This document shows positions 52,029 to 61,139 of a DNA stretch of 64,000 nucleotides, piece after piece. Numbering within the stretch: position 1 is the first letter of the stretch; the number at the start of each line of letters is the position of its first letter. The notes under the pieces were generated by a model. That model searched no databases, had not been told where the DNA came from, and was given only the letters and a program-made list of their open reading frames with translations. This stretch comes from Poriferisodalis sp965226645 (GTDB lineage: Bacteria; Actinomycetota; Acidimicrobiia; Acidimicrobiales; Poriferisodalaceae), in the NCBI GenBank assembly GCA_965226645.1, contig CBDDDL010000004.1:1178001-1242000 (forward strand), read 5' to 3'. The translations under genes and the position numbers were made by a program.

Positions 52029-54164
52029 CTAGCTCCGCTGCAGGAAGTCAGGGTCTCGGCGGCTCGCAAACCAGTCGATCTCGTCGGCGAGAGCAGGAAA
52101 TGCGGCCAGATCGCCGTCGGATGCGATGAGTTCCATGGCGGCGTCCCGGGCCGCCTGGACCCACTTGAGGTCGCGGGCCAGCGACGCCAGCTTCAGGTCG
52201 CTGCGGCCCGACTGTCGTTCGTCGAACAGCGTGCCCTCGCCGCGCAGCTTGAGATCCCGCTCGGCCAGCTCGAAGCCATCGGTCGAGGCCTCCAAAGCGG
52301 CCAGTCGCTGCTCAGCAATCGGCGTGGGATCCTCGTCGCTCACTAGGAAACATCGGGAAGCGTGGCTGCTGCGGCCGACGCGGCCTCGCAACTGGTGCAG
52401 TTGCGCCATGCCGAAGCGGTCGGCTGACAGCACCACCATCACGGTCGCGTTGGGCACATCAATGCCGACCTCGATGACCGTGGTCGCCACGAGCGCGTCG
52501 AGGGCTCCCGATCGAAAGCACGCCATCGTGTCTTCCTTGTCGGCCGAGGCCAACCGCCCGTGCAGCAAGCCGACGCGCAGGCCCGCCAGGGTCCCTGCGG
52601 CCAGCTCGTCGTGCATCTGCTCGGCGGAACGTGCGTCGAGACTTTCGCTTTCGGTGATGAGCGGGCACACCACGTAGGCCTGGCGGCCGGATTCGATCTC
52701 GGCACGCACTTGCGACCACATCGCCTCCGCGGCCAGCGGCCCGCGTACCCACTCGGTCGCAATCGGCGTCCGACCCGGAGGCAGCTCGTCGAGCACGGAA
52801 ACGTCGAGGTCGCCGTACACGGTCATGGCGGCAGTGCGCGGTATCGGCGTCGCGGTCATGACGAGCAGGTGCGGCATCCGTTCGTCGGAGCGGCCGTGTT
52901 CGCGAAGCCGGGCGCGCTGGGCGACTCCGAACCGGTGCTGCTCGTCGACGACGACCACGCTGAGCGAGTTGAACTTCACCGACTCCTCCAGCAGGGCGTG
53001 GGTGCCCACGACGATGTCTGCCGCACCGTTCACGATCTCCGCCAGCACCTCGCGGCGCTGCGGGGCTGAGAGGGCGCCGCTCAGCAATCGCAGGGTCAGC
53101 GGCTTGGCGCCGCCCAGTCGAGACGGGTCGGGCAACTCAAGCCTCGCAAGCAGGTCGCGCACCGCCATGTAGTGCTGTTCGGCCAGCACCTCGGTGGGTG
53201 CCATGAGTGCTCCTTGGTGACCGTTCTGCACGGCGACGAGCAGACCGTGCAGCGCCACCAGCGTCTTGCCCGAGCCGACGTCGCCTTGCAGCAGGCGATG
53301 CATCGGGCGCATCTCGGCGACATCGGCGTCAATGTCGGCGATGGATCGTCGCTGAGCATCGGTCAGGCCGAACGGCAGTCGCTCGCAGAACGCGTCAACC
53401 AAACGTCCTCGCGGCTCGTGCGCGATGCCGAGTTCGTGGGCTTCGCGGGCAAGGCGCTGGTTGCGCAGCACCAACTGCACTCGCAGCAGCTCGTCGAATA
53501 CGAGCCTGTTGCGGGCGGCGGCTCGCGCGGCCATGGAGGAGGGCTCGTGGATGTCGGTAAATGCCTGTTGCCGGCGGACGAGCCCCAGTCGTGACCGGAT
53601 GTGGATCGGCAGCGGGTCTGCGATGCCACGCGAGGCACAGCGACGCAGCGCCTCGGCAACCCAGCTGGCAATGTCCCAGGTGGCAATGCCTGCCGTATCC
53701 GACTGGCGGTAGACCGGGATGATCTTGCATGTACGGTCGCCCACTAGGTCGACGACCGGATTGGTCATTTTCTTGCGACCGCGATAGCTGTCGACCTTGC
53801 CGAATATGGCCACGGTGAGACCTTCGGTCAACTGCCGCTCGCGCCATGCTTGGTTGAAGAACACCGCACTCATGGCGCCGCTGGCATCGCCGACCTCGAC
53901 GGTGACAAGCGGACGCCCGCCCCGCATTCGACGGCTCGATACTGACAGCACCTCTGCGACGACCGTGGTCTCGACGCCGATGGCCGCGTCCCTGATCGGC
54001 GACTGCGCTGTGCGGTCCACATAGCGGCGCGGGTAGTAAGTGAGCAGATCGAAGACCGTCGCCACATCGATGTCGGTAAGCGCCGCGCGTCGCTGCGGCC
54101 CCACTCCGTTGAGCCGCGACACGTCGATCGCGTCCAGCTCGCGCAGCGTCAGCGGTGTAGTCAC
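52029..54164 (-). CDS. recG: ATP-dependent DNA helicase RecG
   Basis: The 711-aa helicase reverses stalled forks and processes Holliday junctions. The N-terminal wedge/OB domain has GVGPQRRAALTDIDVATVFDLL (in outline) near 16-37. Walker A is LLQGDVGSGKTLVALHGL near 290. Further motifs are DEQHRFGVAQRARL near 395, VMTATPIPRTAAMT near 418 and MAQLHQLRGRVGRSSHASRCFLV (in outline) near 595. The GTG at 54164 is chosen because upstream residues (to 54440) are not RecG-like. It follows fakA by 67 bases. Confidence 0.95.
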   Translation of the reverse strand: MTTPLTLRELDAIDVSRLNGVGPQRRAALTDIDVATVFDLLTYYPRRYVDRTAQSPIRDAAIGVETTVVAEVLSVSSRRMRGGRPLVTVEVGDASGAMSAVFFNQAWRERQLTEGLTVAIFGKVDSYRGRKKMTNPVVDLVGDRTCKIIPVYRQSDTAGIATWDIASWVAEALRRCASRGIADPLPIHIRSRLGLVRRQQAFTDIHEPSSMAARAAARNRLVFDELLRVQLVLRNQRLAREAHELGIAHEPRGRLVDAFCERLPFGLTDAQRRSIADIDADVAEMRPMHRLLQGDVGSGKTLVALHGLLVAVQNGHQGALMAPTEVLAEQHYMAVRDLLARLELPDPSRLGGAKPLTLRLLSGALSAPQRREVLAEIVNGAADIVVGTHALLEESVKFNSLSVVVVDEQHRFGVAQRARLREHGRSDERMPHLLVMTATPIPRTAAMTVYGDLDVSVLDELPPGRTPIATEWVRGPLAAEAMWSQVRAEIESGRQAYVVCPLITESESLDARSAEQMHDELAAGTLAGLRVGLLHGRLASADKEDTMACFRSGALDALVATTVIEVGIDVPNATVMVVLSADRFGMAQLHQLRGRVGRSSHASRCFLVSDEDPTPIAEQRLAALEASTDGFELAERDLKLRGEGTLFDERQSGRSDLKLASLARDLKWVQAARDAAMELIASDGDLAAFPALADEIDWFASRRDPDFLQRS

Positions 54165-54231
54165 CCCAACGGCCGTCGAGACGCAGGCAGCCCGCCGCAT
54201 CCGCCCGCTGCGGGCCGGCGGAGGCGAGGAC

Positions 54232-56049
54232 TCATTCGATGCCGAACAGGTACGGGTAGTGGTCCTGGCCGCCGACATGGTGCTCCACTTCGACATCTGG
54301 CCAGTGGGCAGCGAGCCATGACAGCACAGCGTCCGTGTCGGCAGGCTGAGCGCCGGCTCCGGAGATGAGGGTGAGGATCTCGTGGGACGGCTGCAGCAGA
54401 CTGTCGAGCAGGCCAGTCGCTGCGCCGAGCGCTGTGTCACCCGCAGTCACGATGCCCTCGGCGTCCAGACCAATCCAATCTCCTGCGCAGATGTGGCCCT
54501 CGGGACCTTCGGTGTCGCGCACGGCTCGGGTCACCTCGCCTGCAGCGACAGCCTCCGCAGCGTCGCTCATCGCGACGGCGTTGAGCCCAGCGTCGGCATC
54601 AGGGTCGTAGCAGACGAGCGAGGCGAGGCCGGCGGATACAGATTTCGTGGGCACCACGACGACCGTCTTGTCAGCGTGGGCGCTGACCTGGTGGGCCACC
54701 GGGATGATGTTGGAGTTGTTCGGCAGGATGACGACCTGCCGCGACGGCGCCGCCTCCACTGCGGCGAGCAACTCGGCGGTGGAGGGATTCATGGTCTGGC
54801 CGCCGGTGACGAGCTGTTGTGCGCCCATCGAGACGAACAGCTCGTCGAGACCCGGTGACGGCGACACGACGACGACGGCGCAACCGACAACGGGACGGTC
54901 CGGAGCACCGGGGCCAGACGGCGCGGCGGACCGAGCGCCGGGCTCCAGATGCGCAGCGTGGCCGCCCAGACCGGCGACCTGATCGTGGAGATCGGTGATC
55001 TGGATGCGGTGTGGCCGTCCGGCGTCGATGCCGGCTTCGATCACAGCGCCGATGTCGTCGGTGTGGACGTGGCAATTCCACAGGCCGTCGCCGCCGACCA
55101 TCACGATCGAGTCGCCCATCTCGTCCCAGGCGCTCTTGAAGGCGTCGATTCGCTCGTCGTCTGCTGCCAACAAGAACATGACCTCGTAGCGGGTGCCGGA
55201 AGGGTCGTGGGCCTCGTCGTCGCCGAGATGGCTGTGCAGCTCGTCACGGCGCTGCGCCACGGGGTCCACTCCGGCGTCGGGCAACGCTGTGCCGGCCATG
55301 CCGTGCGCGATTACCGCAGCGACCTCAGCGGGCAGTTCGACTTCGGCGGGCAGGGGTCTGCCGTCGACGACATTGAGGAGCGCATCGAGCAGCAGCAGAT
55401 AGCCCGCCGCGCCCGCGTCCACCACTCCGGCAGACGCGAGCACCGGAAGCTGCAGCGGCGTGCGCTCAAGAGCGACCTGCCCCGCGTGCCGAGCTGTCTC
55501 GAGCATGGCGACCAGCTGTGCCGCGCCGTACTGCAGCGAATCGTCCGCGACTGCTTGGCGCGCTGCGTGTGCGCAAGCCCGAGCGACGCTGAGGATGGTG
55601 CCTTCAACCGGCCTCATCACCGCACCGTCCGCTGCCGTGCTTGCCGCCATGAGTCCTTCGGCCAGCCGCGGAGCATCGATCATCGGCTCGGCGAGGCCTG
55701 AGCTTTCGTCTGAGGCGTCGGGAGCCAAAGTGGCCGCAAGGCCGCGCAGCAGCTGGCTGACGATGACTCCGCTGTTGCCGCGCGCGCCCATGAGCGCACC
55801 GTGCGAGATCGCTCGGCAGACCTCGGAGCGCCCGGCTTCGGCAACCGGTTCCAATTCCGACGCCACCGAGGCCAGAGTCAGGGCCATGTTGGTGCCGGTG
55901 TCGCCATCTGGCACCGGGTACACGTTGAGTCGGTCGATCGTCGTGCGGTGCTGTTCCAACGCCTCGCCGTAGGCGCGCACGGCGGCCACAACGTGACGGG
56001 TGCCCAGCACCTGCATCGGCAGTTGTCCCGCAGACACCTTCTGGCTCAT
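54232..56049 (-). CDS. DhaL-domain fatty-acid kinase FakA-like
   Basis: The 605-aa protein has an N-terminal DhaL kinase domain (about 15-225): LNVYPVPDGDTGTNMALTL near 42-60 binds ATP-Mg, GARGNSGVIVSQLLRG near 92-107. A middle domain (about 265-350) and a C-terminal DegV-like/FakA domain end the protein. In Firmicutes FakA phosphorylates fatty acids delivered by FakB. The fakA-recG-rsmD-coaD order is widespread. No fakB is present in the window. A usual neighbour, rpmB, is missing upstream. Confidence 0.9.
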   Translation of the reverse strand: MSQKVSAGQLPMQVLGTRHVVAAVRAYGEALEQHRTTIDRLNVYPVPDGDTGTNMALTLASVASELEPVAEAGRSEVCRAISHGALMGARGNSGVIVSQLLRGLAATLAPDASDESSGLAEPMIDAPRLAEGLMAASTAADGAVMRPVEGTILSVARACAHAARQAVADDSLQYGAAQLVAMLETARHAGQVALERTPLQLPVLASAGVVDAGAAGYLLLLDALLNVVDGRPLPAEVELPAEVAAVIAHGMAGTALPDAGVDPVAQRRDELHSHLGDDEAHDPSGTRYEVMFLLAADDERIDAFKSAWDEMGDSIVMVGGDGLWNCHVHTDDIGAVIEAGIDAGRPHRIQITDLHDQVAGLGGHAAHLEPGARSAAPSGPGAPDRPVVGCAVVVVSPSPGLDELFVSMGAQQLVTGGQTMNPSTAELLAAVEAAPSRQVVILPNNSNIIPVAHQVSAHADKTVVVVPTKSVSAGLASLVCYDPDADAGLNAVAMSDAAEAVAAGEVTRAVRDTEGPEGHICAGDWIGLDAEGIVTAGDTALGAATGLLDSLLQPSHEILTLISGAGAQPADTDAVLSWLAAHWPDVEVEHHVGGQDHYPYLFGIE

Positions 56050-56154
56050 GAACGCCGAAGTTACAGCGCGCCCGCTGTGCCCGGTTGGTAGCTTTCGGGA
56101 CGCTGTGTCGACTGCTTCGGCGTCGGCGCAGACTCCCAGCCAACGGAGGCGCTA

Positions 56155-56400
56155 ATGCAAGGCGTCATCAAGTCGTACGACCCCGCATCGAAAGTCGGCG
56201 TGGTTACTGACGATGTCGCACGCTTAGAGCACGAGCTCGCACCAGATGCCTTGGAGGGTTCCATCTTCCGGATGGTGAGGCAGGGCCAGCGAGTCATCTT
56301 TGACCTCAATGATCAGGGGCTGGCGACCCGACTTCGCCTGGGTTCGGAGGTCGACCTGGGAACGCCGGAATGGATCACCGCCGGGGGGAGCACAGCGTGA
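56155..56400 (+). CDS. Small cold-shock-domain-like protein
   Basis: The product is 81 aa with an OB-fold pattern: MQGVIKSYDPASKVGVVTD resembles the beta1-beta2 start of cold-shock proteins, and GQRVIFDLNDQGLATRLRLG the last strands. The aromatic RNP motifs (GFGFI, VFVH) of true CspA are absent, so nucleic-acid binding may be weaker or different. It is divergent from fakA and 66 bases upstream of pckG. Function unknown. Confidence 0.65.
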   Translation: MQGVIKSYDPASKVGVVTDDVARLEHELAPDALEGSIFRMVRQGQRVIFDLNDQGLATRLRLGSEVDLGTPEWITAGGSTA

Positions 56401-56466
56401 TCCGCAGCTGGCCACAACATTGGCCGGCTCTGGAGCGCGGACGAGTGCAGCAGTTCCGAAGCGCTA

Positions 56467-58284
56467 GTGAGTAGGAAGACCGGCCCGGAGGTCACATTGC
56501 CTGCAACTACCAACCGCCAGCTGCTCGATTGGGTCGACGATTGGGCCGCAGTCCTGCGCCCCGACGACATTTGCTGGTGCGACGGGTCCGAATCCGAGTA
56601 CGAACGGCTCTGCGGCCTCATGGTCGAATCGGGCACGCTGATCCCGCTCAATTCCCGAGCCCGGCCAAATAGCTTTCTGGCTCGCTCGGACCCGGGCGAT
56701 GTAGCCCGGGTGGAAGATCGCACGTTCATCTGCTGTGAGCGCGAAGTGGACGCAGGCCCCAACAACAACTGGCGGGCGCCCGACGAGATGCGGGCTGAGC
56801 TGAGCGAACTGTTCGCCGGCTCGATGCGGGGCCGGACCATGTACGTGGTGCCGTTCTCGATGGGTCCGCTGGGATCGCACATCGCCCACATCGGCGTCCA
56901 GCTGACCGACTCGCCCTACGTGGCGGCGTCGATGCGGATCATGACCCGCATGGGACAGGCCGCGCTCGACGTCCTCGGCGACGCCGAGTTCGTGCCGTGC
57001 GTGCATTCACTTGGCGCGCCGCTCGAGCCCGGAGACCACGACGTGCCGTGGCCGTGCGACGCCGACAGCAAGTACATCGTTCATTTCCCCGAGACCCGAG
57101 AGATCTGGTCCTACGGCTCGGGATACGGCGGCAACGCCTTACTGGGAAAGAAGTGCTTCGCGTTGCGAATCGCCTCGACGATGGCCCGTGATCAGGGCTG
57201 GCTGGCCGAGCACATGCTGATCGTGGGCGTGACTCCCCCAGGCGGTGAAACGGTCTACGTCGCGGCTGCGTTCCCGTCTGCGTGCGGCAAGACGAACATG
57301 GCGATGATGATTCCGACCCTGCCCGGCTGGAAGGTCGAGACCATCGGCGACGACATCGCATGGATGAAGTTCGGTCCTGACGGCCGGCTGCACGCCATCA
57401 ATCCCGAAGCCGGCATTTTCGGTGTCGCGCCCGGCACCGGAGAAGACACCAATCCGAGCGCGCTCGCCACCATGTGGGGCAACTGTGTGTTCACCAACGT
57501 GGCCCAGACTTCCGACGGCGATGTGTGGTGGGAGGGGCTCAGTGACGTTCCTCCCGAGGGGCTGACCGACTGGCGTGGCAATGCTTGGAGCATCGACAGC
57601 GGCACTCCCGCTGCGCATCCCAACGCCCGCTTCACCGCTCCCGCGTCACAGTGCCCGACCATCGCGAAGGAATGGGAAGACCCGGCCGGTGTTCCGATTT
57701 CGGCGATCCTGTTCGGCGGTCGCCGGGCGACGACGGTGCCGTTGGTCACCGAGGCGCTCGACTGGGAGCACGGCGTGTTTCTGGGCTCGGTGATGTCCTC
57801 GGAGAAGACCGCTGCCGCTGCGGGCGCCATCGGCGAGGTCCGACGTGACCCCTTCGCCATGCTGCCGTTCTGCGGCTACAACTTCGGCGACTACTTCCAG
57901 CACTGGCTCGACATCGGCGCTAAGCCCGATGCGAAGCTGCCAAAGCTGTTCTACGTCAACTGGTTCCGCAAGGACGAAGACGGCAAGTTCATCTGGCCGG
58001 GATTCGGCGACAATTCCCGCGTGCTCAAGTGGGTGATCGAACGGGTCGCCGGCCACGGCGAGGCGGTGTCGACGGCCATCGGCCTGGTCCCGCCGCCGGA
58101 GGCGCTCGACACCACGGGCCTCAAGTTGACCGACGAGCAGATCGCGGCGCTGACCACCGTCGACGAGGACGACTGGCGAGCTGAGATCGACATGATCGAA
58201 GCCCACTACAACACCCTCGGCGACCGCCTGCCGCCCGAGATGCGCCGCCAGCTCGACCTGCTCGAGGAGCGCCTCGGCGTCTGA
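56467..58284 (+). CDS. pckG: Phosphoenolpyruvate carboxykinase (GTP)
   Basis: The 605-aa gluconeogenic enzyme makes PEP from oxaloacetate and GTP. The active-site kinase-like motif FPSACGKTNMAMM is at about 273-285, with the reactive Cys. Others are VVPFSMGPLGSHIAH near 126-140, GYGGNALLGKKCFALRIAS (in outline) near 219-237 and FCGYNFGDYFQHW near 466-478. Length is standard. The start is GTG. Confidence 0.97.
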   Translation: MSRKTGPEVTLPATTNRQLLDWVDDWAAVLRPDDICWCDGSESEYERLCGLMVESGTLIPLNSRARPNSFLARSDPGDVARVEDRTFICCEREVDAGPNNNWRAPDEMRAELSELFAGSMRGRTMYVVPFSMGPLGSHIAHIGVQLTDSPYVAASMRIMTRMGQAALDVLGDAEFVPCVHSLGAPLEPGDHDVPWPCDADSKYIVHFPETREIWSYGSGYGGNALLGKKCFALRIASTMARDQGWLAEHMLIVGVTPPGGETVYVAAAFPSACGKTNMAMMIPTLPGWKVETIGDDIAWMKFGPDGRLHAINPEAGIFGVAPGTGEDTNPSALATMWGNCVFTNVAQTSDGDVWWEGLSDVPPEGLTDWRGNAWSIDSGTPAAHPNARFTAPASQCPTIAKEWEDPAGVPISAILFGGRRATTVPLVTEALDWEHGVFLGSVMSSEKTAAAAGAIGEVRRDPFAMLPFCGYNFGDYFQHWLDIGAKPDAKLPKLFYVNWFRKDEDGKFIWPGFGDNSRVLKWVIERVAGHGEAVSTAIGLVPPPEALDTTGLKLTDEQIAALTTVDEDDWRAEIDMIEAHYNTLGDRLPPEMRRQLDLLEERLGV

Positions 58285-58332
58285 AGCCGCAGACAGCCCG
58301 ACAATCGGCGGGCAGCCGATCTCGGTTGGCGC

Positions 58333-58704
58333 TCAGTTGCCTAGGAACATCGCGCGGATGGCGAGGCCCATGATGAACAGGGCGCCGAATCCGAACAGCT
58401 CGTATCGGCGCTGCGAGAGTTGCTGCCGGTACGCGAATACGAACGCGACCGCCACGGCGCAGCAGACCCCGTAGAAGACGTGGAATGCAGGCGCTTCGAC
58501 TTCGGCGACCCCGATGACGACAACGCCGACGGTGAGCTGGACAAAGACCAGCACCCAGGCGCCACCGAGGAGCCACCACAAACCTCGCTGGCGCAAGCGT
58601 TGCCAGCGAATTGCGCCCAGCGACCACAGTCCTGCGAAGCCGTTCGAGATCACAAGCGCCCAGCCCAGCGCCACGTGAAGCAATTTCCAGAACTCAGCGG
58701 ACAT
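58333..58704 (-). CDS. Small integral membrane protein
   Basis: The 123-aa product has four hydrophobic segments (LLHVALGWALVISNGFAGLW, WLLGGAWVLVFVQLTVGVVVI in outline, FYGVCCAVAVAFVFAY, FGFGALFIMGLAIRAMFL). The first begins with a His, and a second His sits in AFHVFYG; these could be heme or metal ligands but this is speculative. It converges with pckG. A GC hairpin without a T-run (gcccg...cgggc, ~58297-58314) lies between them and may be a weak bidirectional terminator. Confidence 0.7.
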   Translation of the reverse strand: MSAEFWKLLHVALGWALVISNGFAGLWSLGAIRWQRLRQRGLWWLLGGAWVLVFVQLTVGVVVIGVAEVEAPAFHVFYGVCCAVAVAFVFAYRQQLSQRRYELFGFGALFIMGLAIRAMFLGN

Positions 58705-58761
58705 GCATCTCGACTCGCTGCGAACGGGTCACCGCTGCGGCGGTGACTGTGTCCAATGGTC

Positions 58762-59157
58762 TCACCGCTGACGCGGCGAGACGTGTTGCGTGAAGAGATG
58801 GATGAACATCAACAGGTTTTGCGCGTCGCCATGGCCGTTGGCCAAGTTGAGCTCGCCGGGACGGCGGGCCTCGATGTCGCTGAGCTTCAACACATCCAGC
58901 GCCCGCAGCAGGCCCACGGGCGCGCCTGCAGACACAAGATCGCCGATGTCGCGCACCAAGTGTCGGCCGCGCAGGCCTTGAGCCTGGATCAGGCTGCGCA
59001 GCAGCAGCCGAGCGAGGGCGCACGCGCTCGCGGGTGACACGTCGGCCACCGCAGCGGCCTCCGTGAAGAGCGGGACGAGCTTGCGGTCCAGTCCCGGCGG
59101 AGGACCGGTCGGCTCGCTGGAGCGAGCATCGTCAGCGTCTCGGAGCTCGGCGTTCAC
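58762..59157 (-). CDS. Unknown protein coupled to a CoA-transferase gene
   Basis: The GTG at 59157 lies 1 base after the CaiB-family stop, so the two are probably translated together. The 131-aa product is mostly helical (LVPLFTEAAAVADVSPASAC in part, LARLLLRSLIQAQGLRG, LVRDIGDLVSAGAPVGLLRALDVLKLSD in outline) and ends HLFTQHVSPRQR. No family is recognised. Upstream frame to 59289 overlaps the CaiB gene and is not kept. Confidence 0.6.
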   Translation of the reverse strand: MNAELRDADDARSSEPTGPPPGLDRKLVPLFTEAAAVADVSPASACALARLLLRSLIQAQGLRGRHLVRDIGDLVSAGAPVGLLRALDVLKLSDIEARRPGELNLANGHGDAQNLLMFIHLFTQHVSPRQR

Positions 59158-59158
59158 C

Positions 59159-60328
59159 TCAGGCGACGGCACCGGTGTCGCGCAGCTTGACGATGTCGTC
59201 GGCGTCGTAGCCGGCGATGGCGAGTACCTCGTCGGTGTGCTGCCCTGGATGCGCTGGCGGGCCCTGGACCGATTCGACAGTCCGGCCAAAGCGCGGTGAC
59301 GGGCTGGGCTGAATGACCCCAGCTACCTCGCAGAAGGTATTGCGATGCACATTGTGTGGATGCTGGGGCGCCTCTGCGAGCGTCAGCACTGGGGCGAAGC
59401 ACACGTCGGTGGCGTCCATGATCTCGCACCATTCGTCGCGGGTCTTGGCCCGGAAGACCTCGGCGATGCGATCCTTGAGCTGGGGCCAGTTGCTGCGGGA
59501 GTTCTGCTTGGCGAACTCAGCGTCGTCGTCGAGCCCGGTCAGCCGCAGCAGCTCAGCGTAGAACTGCGGCTCGATCGACCCGACCGAGATGTAGTTGCCG
59601 TCAGCGCACTGGTACACGTCGTAGAAGTGGCTGCCGGTGTCGAGCAGGTTCGTGCCGCGCTCGTCGTTCCACACACCCAGCGCGCGCATCGAATGGAACA
59701 TCGCCATCAGCGTGGCGGCGCCGTCGACCATGGCGGCGTCAATGACCTGACCCTGACCGGAACGCTGCGCCTCGAACAGCCCGCAAGCCACGCCGAAGGC
59801 GAGCAGCATTCCGCCGCCGCCGAAGTCGCCCACGAGGTTGAGCGGCGCTATCGGCGGCTCGCCTTTGCGCCCGATCGATTCAAGCGCGCCGGCCAGCGCG
59901 ATGTAGTTGATGTCGTGCCCCGCGCCCAGGTGGTACGGACCTTCCTGGCCCCAGCCGGTCATTCGGCCATAAACAAGTCCCCGATTGCGAGCAAGGCACT
60001 CTTCGGGCCCGATCCCCAGACGTTCCATCACACCCGGACGGAAACCTTCGATCAGCGCGTCGGAACGCTCAACAAGACGCAGCAACGCCTCGGCACCATC
60101 AGGATTCTTCAGGTCGATTCCGATAGAAGAACGACCGCGAGCCAGAACATCGATCGGTGGAGTATCGACATCGTGGTCACGTACGTTTCCGGCGCGGTCC
60201 ACCCTGACCACCTCGGCGCCCATATCTGAGAGCATCATCCCGCAGAACGGCGCCGGCCCGATCCCCTGCATCTCGATCACCCTGGTGCCCGCCAGCGGTC
60301 CTGTGCCCATGTCTGCTCCCCTTGCCAC
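59159..60328 (-). CDS. CaiB/BaiF family CoA transferase (alpha-methylacyl-CoA racemase-like)
   Basis: The 389-aa protein has the type III CoA-transferase/racemase fold. GTRVIEMQGIGPAPFCGMML near 13-32 and SDMGAEVVRVDR near 34-45 start the domain. NLVGDFGGGGMLLAFG near 165-180 contains the conserved Asp of MCR/AMACR. The HDINYIALAG segment near 140 (His) and a late FAPVLTLAEAPQHPHN support the racemase subgroup. AMACR-like enzymes act on 2-methylacyl-CoA from branched lipids or sterol side chains. A later ATG (60310) is an alternative start. Confidence 0.88.
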   Translation of the reverse strand: MARGADMGTGPLAGTRVIEMQGIGPAPFCGMMLSDMGAEVVRVDRAGNVRDHDVDTPPIDVLARGRSSIGIDLKNPDGAEALLRLVERSDALIEGFRPGVMERLGIGPEECLARNRGLVYGRMTGWGQEGPYHLGAGHDINYIALAGALESIGRKGEPPIAPLNLVGDFGGGGMLLAFGVACGLFEAQRSGQGQVIDAAMVDGAATLMAMFHSMRALGVWNDERGTNLLDTGSHFYDVYQCADGNYISVGSIEPQFYAELLRLTGLDDDAEFAKQNSRSNWPQLKDRIAEVFRAKTRDEWCEIMDATDVCFAPVLTLAEAPQHPHNVHRNTFCEVAGVIQPSPSPRFGRTVESVQGPPAHPGQHTDEVLAIAGYDADDIVKLRDTGAVA

Positions 60329-60357
60329 GTCGAGGCAACGCTACTTCGCGCTGTTTG

Positions 60358-61107
60358 TCACGGCGTTGTCTGCTCCAGCGCCCTTCGGATCGTCTCCGCC
60401 ACCCGGATAATCGCCGCCGGCGTTCGGGTGCCCCACCAGAACAGATCCTGACCGTCGATGAGGTACGTCGGTGCGTGCCGCGACAACTCGTCCAAGTGCC
60501 GCAGATGCCACGGATACGGCTCGGTCGGGGCGAGGATCACGTCAAAGTGCTCTGCCGAGAGGTCGGCATCGGAAAGCGTCGGGTAGACGTCCCGGTCAGC
60601 GAAGGCCACCTCGACACCGCAGTAGCGCAACAACGACGCGCCGTACGTCTGAGCGCCGATGGTCATGTATGGCCGGCGCCAGATCGGCACGAAGACCCGT
60701 ACGTCTCGGGCCCGTTCCGTCGATCGAGGCAAGTCCGCTGGCATCGGCAGCGGATCGGGCTGCCAGGCCACCCTGATCCGTTGTGCCAAGCGGCTCAGTT
60801 CGGACTCGACGTCGGTCAGCGCCGCTACGTGCAGAGCCTCCACCTCAAGACCAGCCGCGACCAGCGCGTCATAGTCCTGCCTGCGATTCTCCTCGCGATC
60901 GGTCACGACCAGATCCGGCCTGAGCCCCACGACCGCATCGATATCGGGATTCTTGGTGCCACCGACATGTCTCAGGTCATCCCGCTCACAGAAGCGAGTG
61001 CACGCGATCGGGTCGGAACCCCACGTCGCCAGCGTCTCGGTGACACTCGGAACGAGGCTCACGATGCGCACCGACGGCAGCGTATTGGCGCTGCTGATGC
61101 GCACCAT
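60358..61107 (-). CDS. Helical-backbone metal receptor (BtuF-like) without signal peptide
   Basis: The 249-aa product resembles BtuF/FecB-type periplasmic binding proteins: RIVSLVPSVTETLATWG near 14-30, VGGTKNPDIDAVVGLRPDLVV (in outline) near 48-68, the single long backbone helix, and the C-terminal lobe (FDVILAPTEPYPW). The usual secretion signal or lipobox is absent and no ABC transporter genes adjoin. It may be a cytosolic cobalamin- or siderophore-binding protein; the ligand is not evident. It is divergent from the helicase gene by 32 bases. Confidence 0.75.
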   Translation of the reverse strand: MVRISSANTLPSVRIVSLVPSVTETLATWGSDPIACTRFCERDDLRHVGGTKNPDIDAVVGLRPDLVVTDREENRRQDYDALVAAGLEVEALHVAALTDVESELSRLAQRIRVAWQPDPLPMPADLPRSTERARDVRVFVPIWRRPYMTIGAQTYGASLLRYCGVEVAFADRDVYPTLSDADLSAEHFDVILAPTEPYPWHLRHLDELSRHAPTYLIDGQDLFWWGTRTPAAIIRVAETIRRALEQTTP

Positions 61108-61139
61108 CAGCAGGTCAACGACGGTCTAGGTTCGCTCCC

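Noticed and set aside
58292..58318. Strong intrinsic terminator after pckG
   Set aside because: The stem is only about five base pairs and has no T-run; mentioned only as a weak candidate with the neighbouring gene.
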